Shown piece after piece: positions 6,835 to 15,612 of a stretch of 64,000 nt of DNA; within the stretch, counting starts at the first letter, position 1; every line of letters starts with the position of its first letter. Position numbers and translations under genes: made by a program. Source of the DNA: Natrinema salinisoli (GTDB taxonomy: Archaea; Halobacteriota; Halobacteria; Halobacteriales; Natrialbaceae); assembly GCF_020405205.1 (NCBI RefSeq), contig NZ_CP084469.1, positions 2,232,001 to 2,296,000 of the forward strand, read 5' to 3'. The notes under the pieces were generated by a model. The model had not been told where the DNA came from. It made no database searches and was given only the letters and a program-made list of their open reading frames with translations.

Positions 6835-8910
6835 CTAGCCGTCGGCGGGCGCGTTCCCGTCGAGCGTAGGTGTCACTGGCGAGTCGTCCATCGTAAATTC
6901 GAACCGGGCACCGCCGTTAGTCCCCTCGGTGACGCGAACGGCCCAGCCGTGGCCCTCGGCGATCCGACTGACGATCGCGAGACCGAACCCGGTTCCGCTG
7001 TCGGCCGTGGTATGGCCGTACTCGAGGACGTCCTGACGCTCGTCGACGGGAATCCCGGGGCCGTCGTCTTCGACGAAAAACCCGTCCGCGACCGTTCCGA
7101 CCCGCACGTGGACGTCCCCGCCGCCGTGCTCGACACTGTTTCGGAAGAGGTTCTCGAGCAACTGGAGTATCCGATCCTCGTCGGCGACGATCGGCCGATC
7201 GCTCGCGACCGTCAGCGACGCGGAGCCGGTATCGACGTGCGTCCACGCCCGATCGACGACTCGCTCGAAGTCGACGCGATCCGTCTCGCCGATCGCCTGT
7301 CCCTCGCGGGCCAGGAGGAGCACGTCCTCGATGATCGTTTCGATGCGGTCGTGTGCGAGTTCGATGTCGTCGTGATACTCGCAGTCGACGTCTTCTCTGG
7401 CCGCCTCGAGATACCCCTGTGCGACCGTGAGCGGGTTCCGGAGGTCGTGGCTGACGACGCCCGCGAACTCCCCCAGCTGGTCGTTCTTTCGACGGATTTC
7501 GCGCTCGCGCTTCTTGCGCTCGGTGACGTCGCGGGTGTTCAGCACGATGCCGTCGACGAACGGATCGTCGAGCAGGTTGCGGCCGACCGTCTCCACGTCT
7601 CGCCACTCGCCGTCGGCGTCCCTGATTCGGTACTCCGTCCGGCCGGTCGCGGCCGGTTCCTCGAGGTCGTCGTGAAACGCGTCCACGATTCGAGCGCGGT
7701 CCTCGGGATGGACGAACTCGTCGTAGGATCGGCCCTCGAGCGCCGACGGGTCGTACCCCAGTACGTTCGCGATCGACGGGCTCTGGTACCGAATGACGTT
7801 CTCGTCGTCGATAACGGTGATGAGGTCGGACGCGTTCTCGATGAGCGCCTGGTATCGCTGCTCGACGGCGTGTTGGTCCGTCACGTCCCGAAGGAGGAGC
7901 AGTCGAAACCGGTGGTCGTTCGAGAGCCGCTGGACCTGAACGTCGAACAGGCGGCGCTGGTCGTCGGTATCGACGGCGATTTCGGTATGCGCGGGCCGCG
8001 ATTCGTCACGGATGACGGACGTGACTTCGGGGAACACGGCTCCGATGTCGCGGCCGACGATCGACTCGGGATCGTCGTCGGAGACGTGCCGTCGAACGGC
8101 GGCGTTGACGTCTCGAACGCGGTCCGTTTCGTCGATGACGAGGAACCCGTCGCGCATGTTCTCGACGACCGCAGTGCGGGCGACCGGAACGATATCCAGG
8201 AGGTGGTGGCGGGAGATCGCGACGGCGTACACGAGTCCGGAGACGACGAACGCGACCGGGGTGAAATCGAGGTTCCCCATCGGTCCCAGCCGGAGGAACC
8301 AGACGACGTTCGCCACCAGCGGAACGAAGATGCCGAGCAACACCGCGCCGGCCTGCACCCTGTAGACGCGGTTCGACCGGTAGATCGTTCTGAGCAGAAA
8401 CCCGGCGCTGAGCGCGAGGAGGCCGTAGAGGTACAGGATGTGAACGTACCCCATGACGCCGAACGTCCGGTCGATCATGACGAGATCCGAAACGACGACG
8501 GTGTCGATGCGCCGCGTGTAGAGGTTCCCATACTGCGTCGTGAACAGGACGAAGGCGACCACCGGCTCGACCACGAGCAAGAGAAGGGTTCGTCGAGACA
8601 GCAATCCCTCGTTGCCGGAGTAGGCGACGGCGAACGAGAAACACGAGAGCGACACCAGCACGGCGCCGACGAACGACACCGCCAGCCACGACAGTTTGGT
8701 CGGGACGGCCGCGCTCAACAACTGCATGGCGTACGCACCGGACCAGAGCGCACAGCCGACGTTCAGGCCGACGAACGCACGGACGGTCGGCTCCTCCGTG
8801 CCGTCCGTCCACGCGACGACGGTATAGACGGCCAGCCCTCCCGCGAGGAGCATCGACAGGAAGAGCAGACCGACGTACGGGAGGATTTCGGGGGTGTACT
8901 GCCAGGTCAT
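6835..8910 (-). CDS. 7TM-PAS-PAS sensor histidine kinase
   Basis: A 691-residue membrane kinase. Residues 1-230 hold seven hydrophobic segments of the haloarchaeal histidine-kinase 7TM module. Two PAS domains follow (about 235-345 and 350-465; the second includes YQSPSIANVLGYDPSALEG). Next is a HisKA helix with the phospho-acceptor in VVSHDLRNPLTVAQGY (His near residue 485). The HATPase domain carries an N-box (LLENLFRNSVEHGGGD), a G1 box (EDDGPGIP) and a G2 box (SGTGFGLAIV). All catalytic motifs are intact. No receiver gene is adjacent, as is common for haloarchaeal orphan kinases. The ATG at 8910 begins the first TM segment; longer in-frame extensions are antisense to the RNase R gene. Confidence 0.9.
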   Translation of the reverse strand: MTWQYTPEILPYVGLLFLSMLLAGGLAVYTVVAWTDGTEEPTVRAFVGLNVGCALWSGAYAMQLLSAAVPTKLSWLAVSFVGAVLVSLSCFSFAVAYSGNEGLLSRRTLLLLVVEPVVAFVLFTTQYGNLYTRRIDTVVVSDLVMIDRTFGVMGYVHILYLYGLLALSAGFLLRTIYRSNRVYRVQAGAVLLGIFVPLVANVVWFLRLGPMGNLDFTPVAFVVSGLVYAVAISRHHLLDIVPVARTAVVENMRDGFLVIDETDRVRDVNAAVRRHVSDDDPESIVGRDIGAVFPEVTSVIRDESRPAHTEIAVDTDDQRRLFDVQVQRLSNDHRFRLLLLRDVTDQHAVEQRYQALIENASDLITVIDDENVIRYQSPSIANVLGYDPSALEGRSYDEFVHPEDRARIVDAFHDDLEEPAATGRTEYRIRDADGEWRDVETVGRNLLDDPFVDGIVLNTRDVTERKKREREIRRKNDQLGEFAGVVSHDLRNPLTVAQGYLEAAREDVDCEYHDDIELAHDRIETIIEDVLLLAREGQAIGETDRVDFERVVDRAWTHVDTGSASLTVASDRPIVADEDRILQLLENLFRNSVEHGGGDVHVRVGTVADGFFVEDDGPGIPVDERQDVLEYGHTTADSGTGFGLAIVSRIAEGHGWAVRVTEGTNGGARFEFTMDDSPVTPTLDGNAPADG

Positions 8911-9120
8911 GTCAGGGTGAGAGTCATCTGGATATTCCGACCCGAGCGTATACTGATTTCGGCCATCAACACGCCCGAAACCGGCTTGCGTTTCGCAATA
9001 CGAAACCGACATATAAGTCACACGGTCCGGCCGTCCGGCCGGAACCCGGTCGCCAGTGCCTCGAGCCGATTCGATTCGCATCCCGACACGACTTTCACCC
9101 TTACGTCCGTAGTCAACGCC

Positions 9121-10419
9121 ATGAGTGACGACGCACAGGCCGACGCCGGTACGATAGAAGGCCAAGGCCCAGTCGAAGTCTCGGAGGAGCTCGCGCGCCA
9201 TCTCGAGAACAAGCGCGAGGAGCTGTTCGAGAAGTTCGAGCTCCGCGACGAGTTTCCGCCCGAGGTTCTCGAAGAGGCCGAAGCCCGAACGGAGGGCGTG
9301 ACGGAAGAGATTCAGGACGAAATCGACGAGCGGAAGGATCTGCGCGATCTGACGACGTGGACGACCGACCCGGTCGACGCCCAGGACTTCGACGACGCGA
9401 TCTCGATCGAGGAGCGCGACGACGAGTACGTCCTCTGGGTCCACATCGCCGACGTGACCCACTACGTCAACCCCGATACGGCGATGTGGGACGAGGCCGT
9501 CGAGCGCGGGAACACGGTCTATCTGCCCGGGTACACCGTCCACATGCTGCCGCCGGTGCTGGCCGAGACGGTCTGCTCCCTGGTTCCCAACGAGGACCGG
9601 CTGGCCCACACCGTCGAGATGCACCTCGACAAGGAGAACCTCTCCTACGAGAACATCGAGATCTACAAGTCGGTCATCGAGTCCGACGAGCGACTCACCT
9701 ACACGCAGGCCGAAGACCGCCTCGAGGACCCCGACGCACCCCTCCACGAGGAGAACGCGCTGGTCTACGACCTCGCCGAGCAGATGCACGAACAGCGCAA
9801 GGAGGACGGCTCGCTCGTCCTGAACCCGAGCCGCGATCGCGCCCACACGATCATCGAGGAGTGCATGCTGAAGGCCAACAAGGGCGTCACGCACGAACTC
9901 ATGTGGAATCGCGGCGTCGAGGCCATGTACCGGGTCCACCCGCAGCCCAGCCCCGACGAGTGGTCGGAAGCCCTCCGGGAGATTCAGGACCTCGACGGCG
10001 TCTCGATCCCCGGCAGTACCTGGGACGACCCGCGGAAGGCCGTCAACGCGACGCTCGAGGAGGCACCCGGCCGCCAGCTGGACAAGATCCAGTGGGCGGT
10101 GATGAAGGTCATGCCCCGGGCGCGGTACATGAACGACCCGTTCGGCGGCCACCACGCGCTGAACTTCGAGATCTACGGTCACTTCACGAGCCCCATCCGG
10201 CGGCTCTCGGACCTGATCAACCACTGGATCGTCTACCAGAACGACGTCCCGGAGAACCTGATCGAACTCTGTGACCGGGCCAGCGACAAGCAGAAAGACG
10301 CCGAGCAGTGCGAACGCGAGTACAAGACCTTCCTCCAGGAGGTCGGCCTCGATCCGGACGCGGTCAACAACCGCGGGATCGAAGTCGTCGACGAGAGCGA
10401 AGCCGAGAAGACGCTGTAG
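9121..10419 (+). CDS. rnr: RNase R-like exoribonuclease (RNB domain only)
   Basis: A 432-residue RNase II/R family 3'-5' exoribonuclease. The RNB catalytic signature is clear: DPVDAQDFDDAISIE (residues 92-106) supplies the metal-binding aspartates. The segments LVLNPSRDRAHTIIEECML and YGHFTSPIRRLSDLINHW are the conserved end of the RNB fold. The cold-shock and S1 RNA-binding domains that flank RNB in bacterial RNase R are absent, so this is the minimal haloarchaeal form. I chose the ATG at 9121 over a very long in-frame extension that is antisense to the kinase gene. It should process or degrade RNA in the cytoplasm. Confidence 0.9.
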   Translation: MSDDAQADAGTIEGQGPVEVSEELARHLENKREELFEKFELRDEFPPEVLEEAEARTEGVTEEIQDEIDERKDLRDLTTWTTDPVDAQDFDDAISIEERDDEYVLWVHIADVTHYVNPDTAMWDEAVERGNTVYLPGYTVHMLPPVLAETVCSLVPNEDRLAHTVEMHLDKENLSYENIEIYKSVIESDERLTYTQAEDRLEDPDAPLHEENALVYDLAEQMHEQRKEDGSLVLNPSRDRAHTIIEECMLKANKGVTHELMWNRGVEAMYRVHPQPSPDEWSEALREIQDLDGVSIPGSTWDDPRKAVNATLEEAPGRQLDKIQWAVMKVMPRARYMNDPFGGHHALNFEIYGHFTSPIRRLSDLINHWIVYQNDVPENLIELCDRASDKQKDAEQCEREYKTFLQEVGLDPDAVNNRGIEVVDESEAEKTL

Positions 10420-10431
10420 GCGGACTCGGTC

Positions 10432-11217
10432 TTACTGGAGAGCCACTTCCTCGAGGAACGTCACCGCGGCGTCGGTAAAGCGCTCGTTGGGGACGGTCGT
10501 CAGGTGATCGGCATCGGAAACGACGACGGCCTCGCCGTCGGGAAAGCGAGCCGCGAGTTCTCGGGGATCGCCCGCGACGTCGTCGTCTTCACCAGCGACG
10601 ATCAGCACCGGCCGTTCGACGTCGCTCAGCTGCTCCCAATCCGCGGGCGGCGTTCGCGACCGAGCGCACGCAGCGAGCGCCTCGAGGTCGTTGTCCGTCG
10701 TTTCCGCGAAGGTGCGAAATCGCTTCCCGACCGGATCCGAGAGTTCGTCCGGGTCGTCGGTCAGGAGACCGTCCGCGATCCGTTCGCCGGCATCGCTCGC
10801 CTCGAGCGTCGCAGATCCGATGCCGGCCAGTACACCGGCGTTGAACCGCTCCGGGTAGGTGTACAGCGCTTCCAGCCCGATTCGACCGCCCATCGAGTAC
10901 CCCAAGAGATCAGCTTGATCGATCCCGAGGTGGTCGAGCAAGCGGATTACGTCGGCAGCCATAGTGGCGGTGTCGTAGGCCTCGGGCGCGTGGGGCTTCT
11001 CGCTCTCGCCGTGCCCTCGGCAATCTAGCGCGATCACGCGACGACCGGCCCCGAGCAGGGCCTCGTCCCAGTCCCAGTCGTACCAGTTGTCGTGCCGACT
11101 CGAGGCGAAGCCGTGGACGAGGACGATCGGGGCGGCCGTCCCGTCGTCGCCGTCGGGGCGCAGATCGTCGTAGGCGAGCCGAACGCCGTCGGAATCGAAC
11201 GTCGCTCCGGATGGCAT
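10432..11217 (-). CDS. Alpha/beta hydrolase
   Basis: A 261-residue alpha/beta-hydrolase fold protein with the oxyanion segment VLVHGFASSRHDNW (about 32-45) and CRGHGESEKP. The nucleophile elbow GYSMGG has its Ser near residue 105, the acid is in VAGEDDDVAG, and the catalytic His is in DADHLTTVPNERF near the C-terminus. The catalytic triad is therefore complete. Substrate is unknown; the family includes esterases, haloperoxidase-like enzymes and C-C hydrolases. The stop lies 12 bp from the RNase R stop, so the genes converge tightly. The start at 11217 is the first Met before the hydrolase fold. Confidence 0.86.
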   Translation of the reverse strand: MPSGATFDSDGVRLAYDDLRPDGDDGTAAPIVLVHGFASSRHDNWYDWDWDEALLGAGRRVIALDCRGHGESEKPHAPEAYDTATMAADVIRLLDHLGIDQADLLGYSMGGRIGLEALYTYPERFNAGVLAGIGSATLEASDAGERIADGLLTDDPDELSDPVGKRFRTFAETTDNDLEALAACARSRTPPADWEQLSDVERPVLIVAGEDDDVAGDPRELAARFPDGEAVVVSDADHLTTVPNERFTDAAVTFLEEVALQ

Positions 11218-11315
11218 GAAGTGACAATACGGATATCGATACGTAACTGTTTGGTCGCATCCGGCCTCTGAAACGCAGCATCGCGCCGTCGTAGCGGTGT
11301 CGCTCGAGCGGCCGC

Positions 11316-11876
11316 TCACCCGTTCGCGTCGGAGAGCGGTTTTTCGTAGACGTGCTCCTCGAACCCCGTGCCCAGATCGGACGATCGCGTCCCGACGTGG
11401 TCGAACCCGCGCGATTCGTAGAACGAGATCCCGATATCGTTGGCGGCGAGGACGGCCAGCCGGAGCCGCTCGAATCCCGCCGAGAGTTCGGTCTCGAGGG
11501 CCTCGAGCAGCGCAGTGCCGATTCCGTCGTTCCAGCTGTCGGGCTGGACGTAGAGGCGTGCGAGGAACGCCACGGACGAATCTTCGGGCCAGGGGACTGC
11601 GTGAGCGAAGCCGCAATAGTCCGTCTCGTCCCCGGACTCGGGCGTCGCCGGGTCCGTCGCGACGAGAAACGCGGCGTCGTCGCGCCCGCTCGTGTCCGTA
11701 ATCGACGACTCGAGGTCGCCGAGCGCGTACCAGTCGTCGACTACCTCGTCGACCCGCTCGCATCCGAGGACGTCGTCGTAGGCGGCGTGCCAGCTCTCGC
11801 GGGCGATTTCGTGGATGCCCCAGACGTCGTCGACCGTCGCTCGTCGGACGACTCGAGTCACGTAAAACGGTATCAC
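11316..11876 (-). CDS. GNAT-family N-acetyltransferase
   Basis: A 186-residue single GNAT domain. The start VVRRATVDDVWGIHEIARESWHAAY (in two parts) is the usual first helix pair of this subfamily. The acetyl-CoA-binding segment reads LYVQPDSWNDGIGTALLEAL (about residues 107-126, Q/R-x2-G-x-G/A type). The terminal FYESRGFDHVG is the conserved GNAT end. Substrate not predictable. It is transcribed in the same direction as the hydrolase with about 100 bp between them, so linkage is possible but not shown. Confidence 0.85.
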   Translation of the reverse strand: MIPFYVTRVVRRATVDDVWGIHEIARESWHAAYDDVLGCERVDEVVDDWYALGDLESSITDTSGRDDAAFLVATDPATPESGDETDYCGFAHAVPWPEDSSVAFLARLYVQPDSWNDGIGTALLEALETELSAGFERLRLAVLAANDIGISFYESRGFDHVGTRSSDLGTGFEEHVYEKPLSDANG

Positions 11877-12055
11877 AGCAGCCGGTAAAAAGCGATGCCC
11901 GACCGCTATCGATCCGTTACGTTCGGTTCGCGATGAAGCCGACGCTGTGATCGGTCGGATCGGTGACCGGCGTCTACTGGGGGCTCGTCAGCGGCGCAAA
12001 ACGAAGGTCGGTCAGCGTGCCGTTCGACAGGGGTCGAGAGGGCTGACAGGGTGCC

Positions 12056-13258
12056 TTACTGGCGGATTCGAGCGGCGACACCGCTCAGCAGGGCGATCAG
12101 CGCCGCACCGGCACCGAAGCCGGGGATGCTGTCGCCGCTACTGTCGCTCCCGTCGGTGCTCTCGTTGGTGCTGTCTCCGCCGTCGTCGGTGCTATCTCCA
12201 CCGTCGTCGCTGTCCTGAATCGACAGCTGTCGTTCCGAGAAGTGGTTGACCGCCACGAGCACGTCGGCGCTCGCCGACGCGTCGCTCGACTGGGTCACCA
12301 TGTATCGGGACTGGTCGCTCCCGATCGCGCCCTCGAGGTCGCTGCGCGAGGACGCCTGCGCGGCGGCCTCACCGTCGACGGTCACCGAGAGGTCCTCGGC
12401 GCTTTCGACGCCGTCGATGGCGGCTTCGGAGACGCTCGTGATGACGACGGTCCCCTCGCTCTGGGAGCGTTCGACGGTCATCTCGAGTCGATCCTGGCTC
12501 TCGTTCGACGTCTCGACCGCGATGTCCTGGCCGTAGGTCGCGACGTCGGCGACGCGCTCGCCGTCGCGTTCCTCGGCGTAGACTTCGGCGGTCGCCGTCC
12601 CGTTGGCGATCATCCGTTCCTGTGCTTTCGCGTTTTCGTCGCGTTCGCCGTCCGCGTACGAGCGGAAGACCAGCTTCGAATCGCTCTGCAGGTCCGCCGT
12701 CACGTCGTCGTTCTCGTTGACGGCCACCTCACCGTCGCCGACCACGACGAACGCACCGGTGCGCTCGCCGCTGTCGACGACGACGCGGTCGTCGCTCTCG
12801 GCCTCGGCCGTCGCGTCGGCTCCGAGTTCGGCTTCGACGTACTGCGCCTCGTCGCCGGCGTCGACGGTCAGGATCCCGCGCTCGCTATCGTGGGCCGCCA
12901 TCGAGGCGGACCCTTCGGTCGCGATCTCGGCGCGCGTGCTGGACTGTGCGGCGATATCGAGTCCGATTCCGGAGAGGTTCGCCACGGCGTCGAGCCCGAC
13001 GCTCGCGTCGAGACTGGTTCGACTGTCGTGGTCGCTCTGCGATGCGACGGTCACGTTCTCGAAGACCGTCTCACCGTCGACGCGGTAATCGGTGACCGCG
13101 TTGCTCGAGGTGTCGAATTCGACGTGCGTACCCGCGTAGGCGCTACCGTCGCTCTGTTGGGAGGGCGATGCTGCGCTCGCACCCGCGCCGACAGCGGCGG
13201 CCGGGAGGGCCGCCGTCGCGACGAGGACGGCGAGTGCAACGGCTGTGATTCGATTCAT
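12056..13258 (-). CDS. Secreted PGF-CTERM surface protein
   Basis: A 400-residue exported protein. Residues 1-35 are a Sec signal peptide (MNRITAVALAVLVATAAL, then an Ala-rich cleavage region). The mature part is acidic, rich in Ser/Asp and predicted beta. The C-terminus has a low-complexity Asp/Ser/Gly spacer (about 345-375) followed by IPGFGAGAALIALLSGVAA and RIRQ. This is a PGF-CTERM tripartite tail, recognised by archaeosortase A, which links the cut protein to a membrane lipid. I chose the start at the signal peptide rather than the upstream in-frame Met. No enzyme motif is visible. Monocistronic. Confidence 0.82.
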   Translation of the reverse strand: MNRITAVALAVLVATAALPAAAVGAGASAASPSQQSDGSAYAGTHVEFDTSSNAVTDYRVDGETVFENVTVASQSDHDSRTSLDASVGLDAVANLSGIGLDIAAQSSTRAEIATEGSASMAAHDSERGILTVDAGDEAQYVEAELGADATAEAESDDRVVVDSGERTGAFVVVGDGEVAVNENDDVTADLQSDSKLVFRSYADGERDENAKAQERMIANGTATAEVYAEERDGERVADVATYGQDIAVETSNESQDRLEMTVERSQSEGTVVITSVSEAAIDGVESAEDLSVTVDGEAAAQASSRSDLEGAIGSDQSRYMVTQSSDASASADVLVAVNHFSERQLSIQDSDDGGDSTDDGGDSTNESTDGSDSSGDSIPGFGAGAALIALLSGVAARIRQ

Positions 13259-13423
13259 TTGCACTCGTTCGGTGACAGTGATGCATAAAGGTCCTTCTGG
13301 CAGATCCGTCCAATCGTCCCTGAGAGTCCCACACACGGCATCTGGAGACGATCGTCCCACCGCCGCCGCTGAACGACTGCCGAGTTGCACTCGAGAAACG
13401 GCTCTTCGCGACAGAACGACGGA

Positions 13424-14383
13424 CTACCGCGAGATGTCTTCGCCCTGGTCTTTGACGACTTCCTCGACTTCGTCGGCGGTCACGAGCGCGACGTCGCCGG
13501 GGATCGTCCGCTTGAGCGACGCCGTCGCCGCGGCGTACTCGAGGGCGGTCGGGACGTCGTCGCCGTCGAGCCGGCGGGCGATGAACGCGCCGGTGAAGGC
13601 GTCGCCGGTGCCGATCGGGTCGAGGGTGTCGGTTTCGTAGGCGTCGTGGTCGTGGACGACGCTGTCGTGCCAGCCGACCGCACCCTCGGAGCCGCGGGTG
13701 ACGACGACCGTCGTGAAGTCGTACTGGGATCCGAGTTTGTGGGCGAGCTGTCGTGGATCGCCCTCGAAGCCGAGGACGGTCCGCGCGTCGCGGGCGGCGA
13801 TCACGAGTACGTCGATGCCCGGGAACAGCTTGGTGAGCGTCTTCTTGGCCTCGTCGGGCGACCAGAGCTTGCGCCGATAGTTGAAGTCGAACGCGGTCGT
13901 CGTCCCGCCCTTCCGGGCCGCCTTAAGCAGATTGAGCGTCGTATCCCGCAACGTCGAGGAGAGCGCGGGCGTGATCCCGGTCGTGAAGAAGACCTTCGCG
14001 TCCTGGATCCGGTCGATGTCGAACTCGCGGGCTTCCGCCGTCGCGATGGCCGTGTTCTCCCGGTCGTAGATCACGTTCGTTCCCCGGGGCTTGCCCGCGT
14101 GCTCGAGGTAGTAGGTCCCCTGCCGACCGCGGTGGCTCCAGACGACGTCGGCGTCGATGCCGTGGCCCCGAAGCTCGCCGACGACGCGCCGTCCGAGCGC
14201 GGTTTCGGGGACCTTCGAGATCCACGTCGCGGAGGCGCCCAGCCGATTCGCGGCGATCGCGACATTACTCTCCGCGCCGGCGGCGCGCACCTCGAACTCG
14301 TCGGCGTTCTCGAGGCGCTCGTGATTCGGCGGCGACAGCCGAAGCATCGTCTCACCGAACGTGACGATGTCGCTTTCGCTCAC
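13424..14383 (-). CDS. kdgK: 2-keto-3-deoxygluconate kinase (PfkB family)
   Basis: A 319-residue PfkB/ribokinase-family sugar kinase. Both family signatures are present: the N-terminal GAESNVAIAANRLGA region (about 36-50) and the C-terminal DPIGTGDAFTGAFIA (about 258-272), which carries the catalytic Asp. The overall sequence fits haloarchaeal KDG kinase of the semi-phosphorylative Entner-Doudoroff pathway, which phosphorylates 2-keto-3-deoxygluconate. The likely next enzyme, a KDG/KDPG aldolase-type gene, is in this window at 37251 but not in the same operon. Other ribokinase substrates cannot be excluded. Confidence 0.82.
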   Translation of the reverse strand: MSESDIVTFGETMLRLSPPNHERLENADEFEVRAAGAESNVAIAANRLGASATWISKVPETALGRRVVGELRGHGIDADVVWSHRGRQGTYYLEHAGKPRGTNVIYDRENTAIATAEAREFDIDRIQDAKVFFTTGITPALSSTLRDTTLNLLKAARKGGTTTAFDFNYRRKLWSPDEAKKTLTKLFPGIDVLVIAARDARTVLGFEGDPRQLAHKLGSQYDFTTVVVTRGSEGAVGWHDSVVHDHDAYETDTLDPIGTGDAFTGAFIARRLDGDDVPTALEYAAATASLKRTIPGDVALVTADEVEEVVKDQGEDISR

Positions 14384-14610
14384 GGCTCGACCCCCCGAAT
14401 CGATCGACAGCGAACGGCAGTCTCTCCGTCGGTCATACGCGGGCCAACGGTCGGCGATAATATAAGTTATGGCGGTTGACGATGCTCAGGCGCGGTCGAT
14501 CGATCCCGCCGACAGAACTCGATTCGGTCACAGAATCGGTTTTTGATCCGCGGCGAACGCACGAGCGAGGAGAAACTGTGTGTGTGGTAGTACTCCCGAT
14601 TGGAATACAA
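14384..14610. other. Intergenic stretch upstream of kdgK
   Basis: No gene is supportable here. It holds the kdgK promoter region on the minus strand (an ATAATATAAGTTATGG patch near 14458-14470 is the only TATA-like stretch), then leads into the hairpin-rich repeat at 14611. The long minus-strand reading frame covering the area is rich in Arg/Ser and lacks haloarchaeal acidic bias, so it looks non-coding. Confidence 0.5.
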
Positions 14611-14856
14611 CCTGCGGTGGCGCGCGCTGGGCCGCGGTTCGCTGATAGCGAACCGCGGCACGAAGTCGTGCGAGGGATGAGCGAGCGGTGCGAGGCGCGA
14701 ACGGAGTGAGTGCCTCGAAAAGCGAACGGTGACCATGGGGAACCGTGAGCGGAGTGAGCGTTAGCGCGGAACCGTAGGTTCCGCGAACCATCCGAACGGG
14801 TGCAAAGCACCCGTGAGGAGAAATCGGTTGGGGAGGGCGTGGCTCTCCGTGTTGCC
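14611..14856 (+). repeat. Hairpin-rich dispersed intergenic repeat, copy 1
   Basis: A 246-bp non-coding element that recurs at 33216-33530. It contains perfect stem-loops: a 12-bp stem at 14631-14659 (loop tgata), a 9-bp stem CGCGGAACC/GGTTCCGCG at 14765-14785 (loop gta), and an 8-bp stem ACGGGTGC/GCACCCGT at 14796-14814 (loop aaa). It ends in the motif AATCGGTTGGGGAGGGCGTG and CTCTCCGTGTT. Stems in the two copies keep their pairing while the bases change. It is probably a dispersed haloarchaeal intergenic repeat; mobility or RNA function is not shown. Confidence 0.7.
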
Positions 14857-15117
14857 AGTGTGAGCAAATCGCTTTCCTGATCTGGTCGGTTCATCTCGAG
14901 AACTCGCTGGCCGTTCGCCAGTATCGGCCCCCTCGAGTCGCGTTTACAGACCGGACTCCCGACAGCGCGCTGCCGACGGAGTGATCGTCGCGAGTGGTGT
15001 GTCCGCTCGAGCCATCCAATCTCGAGCATCGCGATCCCGACCGATCGCTGTCGACTGTCCGGCTGGCCGCCGCGACTCGAGAGCGGAGGCGAGAGAAACC
15101 GATCCCTCGAGGCCGCG
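14857..15117. other. Intergenic stretch between repeat copy 1 and zinc-ribbon gene B
   Basis: About 260 bp with no convincing gene on either strand. Reading frames crossing it are Arg/Ser-rich and unlike haloarchaeal proteins. It is downstream of the zinc-ribbon gene (minus strand), where copy A instead has a second zinc-ribbon gene. No recognisable remnant of that second gene is visible here. Confidence 0.5.
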
Positions 15118-15333
15118 TCAGTGACGCGAGGTCCGATCGAGGGTCGGCAGCACCGAACAGCCACAGGGTTCGGCGGTCCCGCTGCGTGGGCCGGTGACGG
15201 TCACGTTCGTTACGGGCTGGTCACACACGGGACAATCGGGGAGGGAGAGTACCCAGGGCTCGGGTGCCTCGCCCGTCTCGCCGGGGTCGGACCGGTCGTC
15301 TCCGCTCGAGTCACTGCTCGGTTCGTCACTCAT
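15118..15333 (-). CDS. Small zinc-ribbon protein, copy B
   Basis: A 71-residue acidic protein with an Asp/Ser-rich N-terminus (residues 1-30) and a zinc site built from CPVC (about 34-37) and EPCGC (about 55-59). It is the paralog of the 64-residue protein at 5451, with the same Cys spacing. I chose the ATG at 15333 because the upstream YILPGYKRP ORF ends there with an 8-nt overlap, exactly as in copy A. An in-frame Met at 15354 would destroy that arrangement. Unlike copy A it has no second zinc-ribbon partner downstream. Function unknown. Confidence 0.68.
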   Translation of the reverse strand: MSDEPSSDSSGDDRSDPGETGEAPEPWVLSLPDCPVCDQPVTNVTVTGPRSGTAEPCGCSVLPTLDRTSRH

Positions 15334-15448
15334 CGTGGCCTCCGCGTGGCTCATGAGTGCGGGCTCGACCGGGAGCCGTCGCTAGTCGTCGGAGTTGATT
15401 CCACCGTCGTTCGGGACGTTTATATCCCGGTAGGATGTACGCGGTCAT
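15326..15448 (-). CDS. Leader ORF with YILPGYKRP motif, copy B
   Basis: A 40-codon ORF beginning MTAYILPGYKRPERR, then a basic Arg-rich tail. The stop (15326-15328) overlaps the zinc-ribbon ATG (15333) by 8 nt. Only the first dozen or so codons are conserved with copy A at 5348, and there the match is almost as strong in nucleotides as in amino acids, so part of the conservation may come from the RNA element it overlaps. The shared start, motif and overlap in two loci argue that it is translated. Confidence 0.5.
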   Translation of the reverse strand: MTAYILPGYKRPERRWNQLRRLATAPGRARTHEPRGGHDE

Positions 15449-15546
15449 GGCTTTCGAAGCCTTCCGGCTTGGAAGCCAGTCTCGGGTGTCATCACCACCC
15501 GGGGCGTTTCGGGCACACCCCCTCCGCTCGCGCGTTTGGAGCCGGG
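15412..15546 (-). ncRNA. Conserved structured leader RNA, copy B
   Basis: The second copy of the leader at 5250-5384, reading on the minus strand. P1 pairs CCCGG (15546-15542) with CCGGG (15430-15426), 121 nt end to end as in copy A. P2 is CTCC/GGAG. P3 is CGGGTG/CACCCG with loop GTGATGA. P4 is GGCTT/AAGCC outside and AAGCC/GGCTT inside, capped by GGAA, a GNRA-type tetraloop. P4 pairs differ from copy A yet remain complementary. The alternative hairpin CGGGA/TCCCG, which competes with P1, is also kept. A TATA box (15576-15587) lies the right distance upstream. Confidence 0.55.
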
Positions 15547-15612
15547 CTTCCATTCTGCTTGTCAATACGTTAGTACTTATAACTACTGCTATTTTTGAGG
15601 AATAAACGAGCG

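Noticed and set aside
6949-9120. Very long plus-strand open frame leading into the RNase R gene
   Set aside because: It is antisense to the histidine kinase; codon structure and conserved motifs belong to the minus strand, and RNase R homology begins at 9121.
12242-13288. 348-codon plus-strand ORF opposite the PGF-CTERM protein
   Set aside because: It mirrors a clear secreted protein with signal peptide and sorting tail on the minus strand; its Val/Arg/Asp-rich composition is a GC-skew shadow.
14631-14814. CRISPR array suggested by repeated hairpins
   Set aside because: The hairpins differ in sequence, there is no regular direct repeat with unique spacers, and no cas gene is in the window.
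14433-15164. 243-codon minus-strand ORF across the repeat region
   Set aside because: It covers the hairpin repeat and is rich in Arg, Ser and Pro, with no family resemblance.
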